DNA from: Gentiana macrophylla
Lineage: Eukaryota; Streptophyta; Magnoliopsida; Gentianales; Gentianaceae
Length of the DNA: 64,000 nucleotides
Assembly: GCA_026214975.1 (NCBI GenBank)
Contig: CM047806.1
Location: 79,345,599-79,409,598 of the forward strand
Reading direction: 5' to 3'
Below, one piece after another: positions 50,955-61,577 of the stretch. The first letter of the stretch is position 1, and every line of letters starts with the position of its first letter. A model generated the notes under the pieces. The model ran no database searches. It was not told the DNA's origin and worked only from the letters and a program-made list of their open reading frames with translations. The translations under genes and the position numbers were made by a program.

Positions 50955-52766
50955 TGTTGGTCCCTTGGAAAGGCTGACACAAGTTTAGAGGGGGGTGAAA
51001 AAACATGTCACCAAAATCTAGATTCTAAGTCTATTAGGTTAGTTTAAACTTGTGTGGAGTTGAGCTGACTTAGCTGAGTATAAATCAAAACTGACTTATG
51101 TTGAAACTGAGTCAACCGGCAGGGGATAAGTTTTAGCCTTTATGCGGATCTTGTTGTGTCTAAGAAAAAGCTGATGAGTATGTAAAACTGAATTTTGGTT
51201 AATGTCAGTTTGTGATTTGTGAGTGAATATCAATCAGTTTGTTCAGTTATGCTGTATGGAAATTTTATATGAAAAGTAATCATAAATACTGATAAACTAA
51301 ATAATAGAAAGTAATGCGTAAAGTAAGTAAGGTAAGAATTATAGATGATCTAGATGGTGTAATCCTATCAATCCACTCTTCCCCTGTGATGTAGGAGAAA
51401 ATTTTCACTAGAACTCTTTGAGGTAGCCGGTTACAAAAAGTCATAATTGATAGGCCTTGACTAATCCCTAGCTTCACTATCTAAACAACTATAAAATAGG
51501 TGTGATTGCTGCTCTGCAACTGCTTGAAACACTGGTCCTTAGAGGGTTGTATTGCCTCTTCTCCAGCTCCACCACAAACACAGTCTACGTGACTGCAAAA
51601 ACGACAACTGTCCTTGGAAAATCTTAAACCGGATTGCTTCACAGTCTAAACCTTTGATAAAAATCAAAGTTGGGCTGAGAATCAAAAAATTGATTCTTGC
51701 TTGTGGTTCTTTTAAGTGTCAAAATCTGGATAGAGTCTTTGTAGCTTGAACACTTGAAGAATTCTGGATATGATCTTGTTGAGTGCAAAGATTGATAGCA
51801 ATTCAGATGAACAAGACTTGGGCACAATAATACTTGTATTCTCGCGTTGTTGTGTCTTTGATCATTCATGCGAAGTCCTCTATTTATAGTGTGAGGTCCA
51901 ACATTCATCATGTTGGAATTTTGAATTCTATCAATGGCTAAATTTTCAGATGTCATATGTCATTGACCGTTCTGATATGTTAGTGCTTCATCCAATAATA
52001 TTTCTTGATTTGCAAAGTTCAAATGTAAGTTCAGTTCTTTGGATGACTGACTTTAAAACTGTGTATCTTGATCTATTTTAATCTGAGTATGTCAGTTATT
52101 AGTTTGTCAACTGACTTAGAGCATTAACTGAGTTTTTACACTTCTTCAAAACTTAGTACTCTATTCATCTGATTTCATATGACTTAATCAGAGTACACCA
52201 TATCCTTAATAAATCATCTAAGATATCATTGTCCTTATGATTCTTAGGTCTTGATACAAGATCCATAAGGTCAGTTCAGGCCATCACAGACCTACCTGAA
52301 TTCTAAATTTACAGTCTCAGCTTTACTCTTCATAACTGAGTTTGCTCCCTCAACTATTCATTCTTCAATAACTAAGTATGTGTCCATCAGTTCTTCATCC
52401 ACTGAGTTTGTTCCCTCAGTTCTTCTTCTTCTAGTTAAGTCAACCGAGTGTATGTCCCTCAGTGAACTTACCTTCTTCAGTTCTAAGTAAACTTCAGTTT
52501 TTAGGTTCTGAGTGATACTTTCAGTTTTAGTTAATATCTAGTTTTCCAGATGATTTCTAGTTCTCAGTTTTATGACTCTCTAACTATTGCAGTGCTTGTC
52601 TGATATAACCTATACAATTATCAGACTCTAATAAATCCTATACATTCTGTTCTAGACATCTTTTAGCTTTTCACTATAACAACTAGTTATGACACTTCAT
52701 CAATGGAGTTTAAAATAATAACTGAATAACTGATGAATCATCATCAAAACATCAATTTTATTTGCA
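50955..52766 (-). repeat. E8 5' LTR (1.81 kb)
   Basis: Plus-strand ends are TGTTGGTCCCTTGG...TTTTATTTGCA. Clearly homologous along its length to the E3 LTR and to the E10 fragment. A TATA box lies at 51889-51880 on the minus strand (CTATAAATAG). The right flank is E9 sequence. Confidence 0.88.
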
Positions 52767-52900
52767 ACATACTTAGTGGCGGAGGTTTGATAACAACATT
52801 GGTTTAAATGGTAATTCAAAATTTGAATTTGAATAGGCCGCTCTATTTTAAACCCTTTGATCATCTTAAATTCTGACAGTGGGATTACCATGCTTCCTCC

Positions 52901-52908
52901 TATAAAAG
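52901..52908 (+). promoter_or_regulatory. TATA box of antisense gene copy 1
   Basis: TATAAAAG in the context CCTCCTATAAAAGGTGCGG, 87 bp before ATG 52988. The E8 insertion lies only 135 bp upstream and has cut off any distal promoter. Confidence 0.65.
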
Positions 52909-52987
52909 GTGCGGTTTTTATTCCAGGGTACCATCACAGTAATATTATCAATACTCGGATTAAATCTCCTTTCTCTAAGTGATCATC

Positions 52988-53870
52988 ATGTCCTCCCGAA
53001 CTGGAGATGGTATTTCTTCCAGTATATTTGGAGCCCATGCCATGCGCGATGTTTCTCCTTTCTTATTTACCGCCTCTCTTACTGCTAAGTCCCATTTTTG
53101 GGCTAATTTTGACGTGGTGGAGCATTTGAGAGAGAGGGCTTTGAATGAGAAAAAGGTTGAGGGGGGGAGGTTCTTTGCTTCGAGTTCAACTTTCCAGAAG
53201 GTGGGATTTTATTGCTAGCCCTCTAGAGACTTTTAATGTTACCATGGTCAAAGAATTTTATTCTGTTATATCTGAAGTTTTTGGGAAGAAGCCATCAGTT
53301 CTATTCCGCTCCGGGGCATTTCTGTCACCTTCACCCGGAGGCTATCAACAAACTCATTTGCATTCCTGCTATCGATCCCTCTACTCATTATGAGGTGGCT
53401 TAGGGTCTTAACGACTCGCATCCTTTTCCCTAACCGGAGACACCCTCGTACTTTGCTCCCTGCTTTTGAATTGTCCCTGAGAAACCGGGAGTGTAAGCGG
53501 TTTGTCAACTCTCGAGCTCTTCCTTCTGCAGATTTTGAAGAGGTCACGTAGGATGAAGCTCTCCTTTTTTATGCCATTCTTGCTCCATGGGTAAACATTG
53601 ATTGGGGAATTTTGATTCACCGTGAGGCCGTGAAGTTTTCCTTCTCCTATGGATCCTGACCATTGCCTTGCACTCGTTTGGGCGATTTCTTGCCTCTATA
53701 CTGACATTTCTAGGGTGCTGGTTCATTCCCAGGATCGGTACCGCATCAAAGGGTCTCAGTTTTGATCATGTGGCATTGTGGTTTCGATGTCTTTTGTTTT
53801 ACGCTTGTAACTTTCCCTTTTATGAAGTCATTCTGTATTTGTTTCTCCATTTTTGATTTAACCGGCAGCG
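52988..53870 (+). pseudogene. E9 antisense extra gene, copy 1 (broken)
   Basis: ATG 52988 opens MSSRTGDGISSSIF, followed by SPFLFTASLTAKSHFWANFD and VVEHLRERALNEKKVEG. A frameshift near 53170 leads to WDFIASPLETFNVTMVKEFY and SVISEVFGKK. Near 53560-53650 another frame gives LLFYAILAPWVNIDWGILIH and REAVKFSF. Each block has a counterpart in copy 2 in the same order (SPFFYIASPVAKANYLAYF, NLTLVSEFYSVLSETA, NVNWGKIIHHEAVDF). Same apparent family as the extra frames of E3, E6 and E8. Many frameshifts; function unknown. Confidence 0.65.
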
Positions 53871-54149
53871 AAGCCCTTTTCTCTTCTTTTTTTTGGATAA
53901 TCCGTAATTATCCTCTCGCGGCTCAAAATTCTTGCGGGCAGTCCTGCTTCCCTTGGGCGAATTCAGCACGTGGCGGTTCTTCTAGTTTCACCATGTTTGA
54001 CTCAGTATCTGAGATCTCTATTAGGTCAAAGCGCATTAATTCCGTCGCGTTTCGCTAACTCCTCGGCGGGCGTGTAATCCGTATTGCATTGACTGGGCCT
54101 TGATAAGCGTGGGGTGATTAATGCAGCTTTTGGGTTGTCCCTTCCCCTT
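53871..54149 (+). other. Spacer between the two antisense gene copies
   Basis: About 280 bp with no recognised coding blocks. It probably holds the 3' end of copy 1 (one chance frame 53762-54058) and the promoter of copy 2. T- and C-rich on the plus strand. Confidence 0.4.
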
Positions 54150-54158
54150 TATAAAAAG
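54150..54158 (+). promoter_or_regulatory. TATA box of antisense gene copy 2
   Basis: TATAAAAAG in the context CCCCTTTATAAAAAGGGG, 83 bp before ATG 54233, the same spacing as for copy 1. CCCCTTT/AAAGGGG also forms an inverted repeat around the box. Confidence 0.65.
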
Positions 54159-54232
54159 GGGAACTTTCTTCTTTCTTTTTCATCTGAACTATATATTTTA
54201 ACAAGCTTCAAATTCCATTTCTTCTCCTAATC

Positions 54233-55013
54233 ATGTCTTCTGAATCTTCCAAGGGATCAACTGCCAATTTAGGCTTGTCCCCTTTCTTTTACATAGCCTC
54301 TCCGGTTGCCAAGGCCAACTATTTGGCGTATTTCAATACGCTGCAACATTTTACAGAGAAAGCCTTGAATTTGAACAAGATCCACGATCATTTTTCCAAG
54401 TTTCGGGTGGAATTTGGTGGCTGGGGAGGTTTTATCGTGGCACCTAGGGGAAGGTATAATCTTACTCTGGTGAGTGAGTTTTATTCAGTCTTATCAGAGA
54501 CCGCTTCTATTACCAACACCACCTCTGTTTCCATCCGGGGAGTTGCCGTCGCTTTTACGCCGCCGGTCATTAATGATTTCTATCATCTCCCAGTGTTCGA
54601 TCCAGTTGCCGACTATGAATTGGTTTGGGCGCTTGATGATGAAGAGCCTTTTTATGCCCGTTTTGCTGCAGCACATAGGCTTTTTTCCGTGGTAGACCTG
54701 TCATTACTCCTGATAATGCCGTTTCGGCTTTGTCTTAGGGGGGCCGGCCATGGAAACGGTTCGTTAATCCCCATGCCCTTCTATGTAATTACTTTGAAAG
54801 GCTTACTGATGATGAGGCCATTCTCCTTCACGTTATTATCATCCCGCAGCTGAATGTCAACTGGGGAAAAATAATCCATCACGAGGCCGTTGATTTTGCG
54901 ACGTTGATAGAAGTTGTCCGCACGATGCCTTTCGCTTGGATGATCTCCAATCTCTGCAGTAGTACGTCCGGAATGCCTTTCACCCCTAAGGATGTGTATT
55001 ATAGTTTTTGTTG
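54233..55013 (+). pseudogene. E9 antisense extra gene, copy 2
   Basis: ATG 54233 (MSSESSKGSTANLGLSPFFY) opens 160 clean codons: NYLAYFNTLQHFTEKALNL, GGWGGFIVAPRGRYNLTLVS, EFYSVLSETA, VSIRGVAVAFTPPVINDFYH and DYELVWALDDEEPFYARF. A frameshift near 54710-54750 leads to RFVNPHALLCNYFERLTDDE, IIIPQLNVNWGKIIHHEAVD and MPFAWMISNLC, with a stop at 55013. The layout fits the 'putative plant transposon protein' family. Length after repair of one shift would be about 260 residues. No membrane segment. It reads against E9 pol and ends about 200 bp from the pol end. Function unknown. Confidence 0.7.
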
Positions 55014-55198
55014 ATTTTTGTATCTGACGCTTTGTCGTCTTTTGCATTTATGAATCATATATATCTCCCCCTTTCTCTCTCTCTCTCTCTTTTTGCTACA
55101 AGCTCGGAAATTGCTTCACAAAATATGAAAATTTCATTTGAATTGATTTCAAAAGGTTGGGTACATGGTTCTTTTTAAAAAATTCCGGGGTAACGGGA
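55014..55198. other. Convergent intergenic region with (CT)n tract
   Basis: Lies between the end of antisense gene copy 2 and the end of E9 integrase. It contains a CT microsatellite at about 55074-55091. No coding sequence. Confidence 0.6.
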
Positions 55199-55209
55199 AA
55201 AGAGCACAT

Positions 55210-56400
55210 TCACATGTAATACCTTTTTAGGTTGTTCGCATGCCAAGGTCTGTTGAATTCTCGGTCTTCTTTATATTTCAGGATATACATTCCCTTTATC
55301 AATATCTTTAATACTTGGAACGGACCCTCCCAATTTTTAGACAACTTGCCTTTGACCACCTCATGACCGGCGGCCTTCCTCTTGCGCGGGACGAAATCCC
55401 CACAACAAAAAAGTGGTTGCGGACTCACTTATCGTGATGCCTTTTCACGGCTGCTTGTGATTCTGGTGAGCATAAGATTTCAATCATTTTTCTTCTACGT
55501 GGTTGAGTTCCGCTTTGTCAATTTGTGATGTTTTCAACCTCGTCGAAGGCGAGACCCTTATGCTTGGCAGGCCATTTCGATTGGAGCCTTGGCTTCGAAC
55601 CGTATGTTAAGGAAAATGGTTTTCGCCCATGGTTGTTTTTGCGGGATGTTCGTAGTGACCACGAGTTTCTGGTAAGTGATCCACCCAATTTCCCCCATTA
55701 TCATCTAAACTTTTCTTCAAACACCATCGAGAACATGCTTGTTGGTGTTCTCGGCTTGTCCGTTTCCTACGGATAGCACAAATGACGCCAATGTTTGGCG
55801 TTATCTTCTCTTGCGCAGTCAGTGAATTCTTCTCGAACTCATGGCCCATGATTTGACACCGTCGCTCTAGGGACCCGAACCGAGTCCATACTTTGTTCAG
55901 CAAGAAATGTACAATGTCTTTGGCAAAAAATTTCACCAGTTCTTTCACCTCGATCCATTTTGTGAAGTAGTCTACTGCGACTACTATGTACTCGCATCCG
56001 GATCACCTTTTTCTTAGTGGTCCGATGAGGTCAATTGTCCACATGTCGAAAGGCCAGGTGGCGACAATAATGCTTTGCTCAGCGAAGGGAGTCTTGGTAT
56101 ATCGCGAGCGTTGACACTGAGTCACGGCTTTAGCATATTTACGAGAGTTCTCCGCTAGTTTTGGCCAATAATATCCCACCAATAGGACTTTTTGAGACAA
56201 TATGTGGCTTGACGGATAGCCCCACACACTCCCTAGTGGAGTTCTTTGAGTATTCCTTTGACCTCTTCGGGCTGTTTCATGGCTGCAGTGGTTTTTCGAG
56301 AAAGATCTTACGTATAGAAATCTATCTATGATTGTGTGTACACGCTGACCTTTTCTCAAGACCCGAGCCTCTCTCTGATATGTGCATAGCATTCATGTTT
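55210..56400 (-). pseudogene. E9 integrase (fragmented)
   Basis: On the minus strand 56392-56003 has the zinc-binding/N-terminal part (GYYWPKLAENSRKYAKAV, TQCQRSRYTKT, WPFDMWTIDLIGPLRK with the first catalytic Asp). 55948-55607 holds frameshifted core remnants (HFLLNKVWTRFGSLE and others). 55428-55210 has the C-terminal GDFVPRKRKAAGHEVVKGKL, NWEGPFQVLKI and RPWHANNLKRYYM, typical of Tat integrases. At least four frame breaks. Confidence 0.85.
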
Positions 56401-56451
56401 CGAGATGAGCCTTGATTTCATCTATCCAACATGGAGCTAAGGGTTGGATGT

Positions 56452-57081
56452 TCATGATTTATGACCGTTTGATGGCAGGCTCGCTGAGGTATTCGAACAT
56501 GATAGACAGGTCGCTAAATTCATCCTTGGATGTTCGCTTTGACAGATAGTACGCCGATGATTCTCTTCGTGGGGGATGTTGCGGAATTCACAGTATTTGA
56601 AGGTGCCTCTTAGCTTTTTGACTAGATCTGGATATCGCCTCAGTGTGTCATATTTTTCCTCGAACGAGCCAGTTATCTGATAGACCACTACTTGCGAATC
56701 ATAGTTGACATTTACGTTTTCCACATTCATTGCTTTGGCGAGTTCCGGACCGCTATCAACGCCTCATATTCAACCTGGTTGTTTGATGCGAAGAAAGTCA
56801 AATCTTAATACCTTTTCAATCTCTTCTGATGTACCAGGCTCTAACAATATTATTCCTGCCCCATAGCCATTTCGGCATGCTGCACCATCAACGTATAGTT
56901 GCCAACAATGATTTGGCCTTATTGGTGCGGTTGCTGTTAGAGAGCTTTGCTTGTCGATGGGTTGTGAGCTATGATGTTTGGCGGCTTGTTCCTCACTAAA
57001 GCTTTTTTCCACTACTAAGTCTGCTAGAGATTGAGCTTTTATAGCCTTCCTGGAATGATATTGAATATCGAACTCGGTCAT
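56452..57081 (-). pseudogene. E9 second RNase H (Tat-type)
   Basis: Minus strand: NHCWQLYVDGAACRNGYGAG at about 56910 with the first catalytic Asp, then IILLEPGTSEEIEKVLRFDF, and after a frame break NVNYDSQVVVYQITGSFEEK with DSQ, then FRNIPHEENHRR. This WxLYVDG...DSQLV layout is the additional RNase H found in Tat elements beside the original degraded gypsy RNase H. Frame broken near 56765. Confidence 0.85.
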
Positions 57082-57093
57082 TTCATTTGCCCA

Positions 57094-57420
57094 TCACAGT
57101 AAGCGACCTGATAGATCAGGCTTATGAAGCACTTGGCGGAGAGGACTATTAGTTAGCACAGTAGTATTATGAGAGGAAAAATAAGCCCTTAGTTTACGAG
57201 CTGCAACAACAAGCGAGTAAGCCAACTTTTCTAGATTAAAATAATGGCTCTCGACGGGACTGAGATCTTTGGAAACAGAAAAAACAAGATTTTGGAGGGT
57301 GCGGTCCTCCTTGACAAGAACCGCGGCTATAGCCCGATCTGAAGCCACCAGATAAAGAAAAAGTTCATCGCCCTACATTCGGGCTAACCCGAAGTGGGGG
57401 ATCCACTAGATATTTCTTCA
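57094..57420 (-). pseudogene. E9 gypsy-type RNase H
   Basis: The minus strand 57348-57094 reads SDRAIAAVLVKEDRTLQNLV, SPVESHYFNLEKLAYSLVVA and NTTVLTNSPLRQVLHKPDLS, followed by GRLL. This is the tether-like RNase H domain of Tat elements. The upstream codon (LYLV/ASD region near 57360) is degenerate. Confidence 0.85.
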
Positions 57421-58340
57421 GGGCTTCGAAAGCCATCGAGCATTCCTCCATCCACTCAAATCATTTGCTTCCTTTTAGCACTTTAAAGAATGACAAGCAT
57501 TTATCAGCATATTTCGATATAAATCTTCCCAAGACGATGATCCTTCCATTCAGTCTCTGTACTTCCTTGAGAGTCGTTGGCTCTGTCATGTTTAAGAGGG
57601 CTTGAATGTTTTCTGGATTTGCTTCGATTCCTTACGAGTGACAATGAACCCGAGAAATTTTACAGCCTAAACCCCAAATGTACATTTAGCCGGATTTAGT
57701 TTCATGGAATGTCCTTTCACATTGTCAAAGGTTTCTTGCAGATCCTCCGTGTGGTTCCCTCTGTCCAATTTCACTACCATGTCATCGATGTATGCTTCCA
57801 TGTTCCTTCCAATCTGATTACCAAACACTATGTTGACCATTCTCTGATTATTAAGCCAACATTTTTCAAACCAAAGGGCATCATTTCGTAGAAGTACATT
57901 CCGCCCGCGGCCCTGAATACCGTCATATCTTTTTCATCGTTTGCCATCCTAACCTCGTAATAGCCCGAATACACGTCAAAGAGGCTTAGTCTTTAAATTC
58001 CGGCGATCCGGTCAACCATTCGATCACTTCGTGGTAGCTCATAGGGATCCTTAGGACATGCCTTATTCAGGTCTGTGAAGTCGACGCACATACGCCATTT
58101 TCTGTTGCTTTTCTTCACCGTGACGACATTGGCGAGCCAGGAAGGGTATTGAAGTTCCCTGATGATCCCGGCCTATACCAGCTTATCAACCTCAGCCTTG
58201 ATTGCTACTTCCTTCTCCTGGGAAAATTGATGTGGCCACTACTTGATGGCCCTGTAACTTGGATCAACGTTCAAGTGATGCAAGGTAATTTCGGGCTCCA
58301 CGCTCTCATGTCTTTCACCTTCCAAGCAAAGGCATCTAAG
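57421..58340 (-). pseudogene. E9 reverse transcriptase
   Basis: Minus strand: EKEVAIKAEVDKLV (58230-58180), stop, AGIIRELQYPSWLANVVTVK, KSNRKWRMCVDFTDLNKACP, KDPYELPR, a stop near 57993, LSLFDVYSGYYEVRMANDEK, FRAAGGMYFYEMMPFGLKNV, and the catalytic EAYIDDMVVKLD near 57800-57765. All are strongly Tat-like. Stops and frameshifts interrupt the domain but the order is intact. Confidence 0.88.
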
Positions 58341-59080
58341 TTAGCAATTTAACTAGCTCTTCCATTTCGTCTTGTGGACAGTCAGTCCCTATCTTGAGTT
58401 TTTGTTCAGGAAATTCCTCGTTAATCACTACCTCTATCAGATTATTTTTTGCAGTGAACTCTAGACCGTCTTTGACTTCTAGTGTGTCGTAGATGACCTT
58501 CTTGGGTCCGATGTCATCTTTTTCGGCAGTTGGGCGTAAGCCTGATCCGCCTTTATTCTCAATTATTTCCATCCTTTGGTCCCGACCTTCCTCGGGTCCG
58601 ACCTCATAAGTTCCATCGATGCGTTTTGCATTCACTGAGGAGCCTACATCAGTGACTTTGATCTTTTTGAAAGTGCCTCGCTCTTGATAATCTGCTCGAT
58701 TTACGGTAATATGGTCTAAAAGGAAACTTGGTCGGCTGACAACGAGCCCTATTCCTTGATCGGTGTAAAATTTGGCCCGCTGATGAGGCGTTGAGATGAC
58801 CACTTGAAATCTTCTCTGTGCCAAAATTCCCAGGATGGCAGCGATGAGAATACAGATCTACCACAAGAAATCTCACCTTCTCTTTACGATATGGCTCATA
58901 GTCACCAATTTCAACATCGAGATCGATCATCCCCATGACCGAGACTTTGTCATTTGAGAAACCTTCCAACATCCCTGAATAAGGCCTTAACCTGGAAGTT
59001 CCAATTTTTAGCTGTTTGAGAGTATCCAAGTACATAATGTCCCTTCCAGCCCTAGTATCTATAAGGACTCAGATGACTCC
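58341..59080 (-). pseudogene. E9 protease and protease-RT linker
   Basis: Near 59075-59040 the minus strand reads VLIDTRAGRDIMYL, where a working protease has DTG or DSG; glycine is replaced by arginine. Then LKIGTSRLRPYSGMLEGFSN, VSVMGMIDLDVEIGDYE and VRFLVVDLYS. The linker 58824-58336 is open (EQKLKIGTDCPQDEMEELVK at its end). Probably inactive. Confidence 0.8.
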
Positions 59081-61008
59081 GGTGTCATTGATTCTGATCT
59101 GAATTGCGATTGAGAGCTCGATCGCTCCTGGTGGGATGGCTAACTCACTTCTTGTGATAGAGATATCCTACTCTGACGGACCCAAGAGGATCGGCTGCAC
59201 CGTACTCTCGCATATTGATGGAATTAATCGGCTTTTGAGTGATTATGTGTTGTGAACTCTTCCAAGATTACCCAGATTTCATTAGTATATTTTCTCGAAG
59301 TCCATCGTTTCTTGGCCCGATTGTTTTTCTTGTATTTGTCCAACTCTCTGTTTTTGATCATTTTGTCAATGATATTTCTTAGTGAGGAAATTTCGTCTAT
59401 GATGTGCCCATGATCCTCATAAAAGTCACAAAACTTTGTGTTGTCTTGTATGTCAGTGTCGGCCCTCATAGGCCTCAGCTTCTCAATTCTGTCACGAATT
59501 TCCATAACGATCTATTTTGCAGGGGTGTTCAGAGGGATGTAATCAGCCTCATTGAACTTAACTAGCTTCTTGATCTCGCGGTCCTGGATTGTTACTTTGC
59601 TACGCTCCTCACGGTGATCTTCTCTGTGATCTACCCTAACTAATTCGGGCTCACTCCTCGCCTTTACCTTTTTAGAGGGCGAGGGGACCGCCTTGTGTAG
59701 GCCAATCTTGTGTGCTTTCTCTAGAAGATCGTGGAGCCCTTTCGGAGGATTAAAAGCGAAGTGAGTTTTCATGCTCCCTTTTGTGATTCCAGTAAGGAAT
59801 ACCTATCTGACCTGATCATCTGGAACATTTCTGGTCTGATCAAAACCTGCATGAATATGTCATAGTAGCTTTTGTTAGATTCAGTTTCTCCTTGATGGAC
59901 GTTATACAAATCATCAACAGTCTTTTTGGGCCTCTCTGCCGTTGCAAACTCAATTAGAAATTTTCTCCTTAACTCATCCCAACTCTTCATCAACATTCGT
60001 GGCAGGTTGCAGACCCAGGCAGTGGCCTTTCCTTGCATATTGCCTACTAGGGCTATGCACCAAGAACACTTGTTTTGAGTCACCAATATTTTTTGGCTTT
60101 GAAAAGCTGTGATCCACTCGTTGGGGCATGAGGTCCCCTGATAATAAACGTATGAGGGATAATGGATATTCTCTCTTGGGATCGAGTCAAAAATCTCGTC
60201 TAATAATTCGTCGATCCCTTGAGTTGGTTCCGTTGACGTCTTCTCGGCTGGGTGTGACCTTTTCAACTCTTCTATTTCTTTCAGAACCTTTTCCAACACA
60301 TTATCTGGGACATGTGCAGTGGCGTACTTCATTGCATTGTTGTCTGCAGCGGGTATCACGGCTCGCCTGATTATGTCTTCTGAGTCCGCGTAATACACCG
60401 ACTCCTCTTCTCGTTCAGCTAGCCTTTCCTTAATGATATGGCGAGCGTCTCGGTTATCAAGTCACTCATTGCGCATCACGGCTTTTCTTTTGGACTAAGT
60501 GGTGCCTAGGCGCTGATGAGCAGTCCTCTTTCCCACTTGACCCAGACGGTCTAGTGCCGACCTCCTTTCCATACTTTTTTCAACAACTTTCCTGGGGCCA
60601 TTCTTTGTAGTGGAATGGATACTATCTACTTCAATTTTGATGTGCTGAGTCCTCCCCTGTAGATTCTGCTGTAGTATTTCAGTTCGTTGACCAAATCCTG
60701 CCTTTGGCAGTGGGGGAATTGGTTTAGGAGGAAAGACCTTGGAGATGAGGAGTTCATTAGCCATGAATAGATTTTCGATATAGTCGGCATAATTTTGAGC
60801 AGCAATCGCATCAGGGTCGTTAGTGTCTGGTGTCTTTTCTAGGGGGATCCCTTGACTTTGCACTGTCCTTTTAAGGCCTATAGTTGCCTTCCCTCGGGCG
60901 TGTCCGGTGCGGACAAGCTCAGAGGTGGCAGCGGCTTCCTTAGACTTAGCCCTCTGATTGATGATGTGTGTGGCATCGTTGTGCCTCAATCTACCTTCAT
61001 GCTGTGAA
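59081..61008 (-). pseudogene. E9 gag, N-terminus cut by E10
   Basis: Minus-strand pieces: 61008-60495 (N-terminal, basic: ELVRTGHARGKATIGLKRTV), 60398-59769 with the capsid domain (CPNEWITAFQSQKILVTQNK, GKATAWVCNLPRMLMKSWDE, LRRKFLIEFATAERPKKTVD), 59772-59512 and 59505-59224 with the Cys/His element KFCDFYEDHGHIIDEISSLR, followed by NIIDKMIKNREL as in Tat Gag. The apparent start codons beyond 61008 lie in the E10 LTR and are not real. Frame broken at least three times. Confidence 0.85.
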
Positions 61009-61577
61009 TGTTGATCCATTGGAAAGGCTAACACAAGATTAGAGGGGGGTGAATAAACTTGTCACCAAAAAATAGATTTATAACGATTAAGGTTCAGTTT
61101 TAACTTGTGTGGAGTTGAGCTGGCTAACCTGATTCTAAGACAAATTGAATTATAAGAAAACTAACCCAACCGGCAACGGATTTAAGTTTTAGCCTTTATC
61201 TAGATCTTGTTGATTCTATAAGAAAAAGCTAAGTATGCAAAACTGAATTCTGGTGAATGTCAGATTATGAACTGTGAGTCAGTATAACAATCTAATTCAG
61301 TATAGTGTATAAATAATAAATGTTGTATACGTAAATGACTGAATGTAAATGCATAAAGTAAGTAGAGAAAGAATTATAGTGGTTCCAGGTGGTGTACATG
61401 TACGTCCACTCTTCCCCTAGGATGTAGGAGAAAAATTCTACTAGAACTTTCTGAGGTAAGCTGTTACAAAAAATCCTAAACGATAATCCTTGACTAATCT
61501 CTAGTGTCACTATCTAAACAATCAAAGAACAAGTCGGATTGCTGCTCTCCAGCTACCACCGGTCCTTGGAGGGTTGT
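61009..61577 (-). mobile_element. E10: copia LTR fragment (E8-like)
   Basis: Begins TGTTGATCCATTGG and follows the E8 LTR closely (50955-51545) up to GGAGGGTTGT, where E11 starts. It inserted into E9 gag; the left flank is GTGAA (61004-61008). The rest of the element is outside or lost. A solo LTR cannot be told from a 3' LTR. Confidence 0.8.

Larger units (their letters stand above)
42546..52766 (-). mobile_element. E8: Ty1/copia (SIRE-like) element, 3' LTR missing
   Basis: Minus-strand order: 5' LTR (52766-50955), iMet primer site, gag, stop-containing boundary, protease, integrase, reverse transcriptase, RNase H, spacer with TATA box, extra frame to its stop at 42553. The polypurine tract and 3' LTR are absent: about 8 bp beyond the stop the sequence changes to E7 LTR. 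The right flank (ACATA, 52767-52771) lies in the 3' region of Tat element E9. Closest relative here is E3. All domains carry frameshifts or stops. Confidence 0.85.
52767..61008 (-). mobile_element. E9: Tat-lineage Ty3/gypsy element with antisense genes at its 3' end
   Basis: Minus-strand order: gag (cut at 61008 by E10), protease, reverse transcriptase, RNase H, a second RNase H, integrase ending at about 55210. Beyond that, on the plus strand and tail-to-tail with pol, are two related genes (52988-53870 and 54233-55013). A second RNase H domain is a hallmark of the Tat lineage, and extra frames, some antisense, between pol and 3' LTR have been reported in that lineage. LTRs are not present: E8 interrupts the 3' side and E10 the 5' side. 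The coding frames are heavily broken. Confidence 0.85.

Noticed and set aside
54233..55013. Ordinary host gene at the end of E9
   Set aside because: It has a good TATA box and a long frame, but lies exactly where Tat elements carry antisense extra frames, is duplicated beside a decayed copy, and resembles the extra frames of the copia elements.
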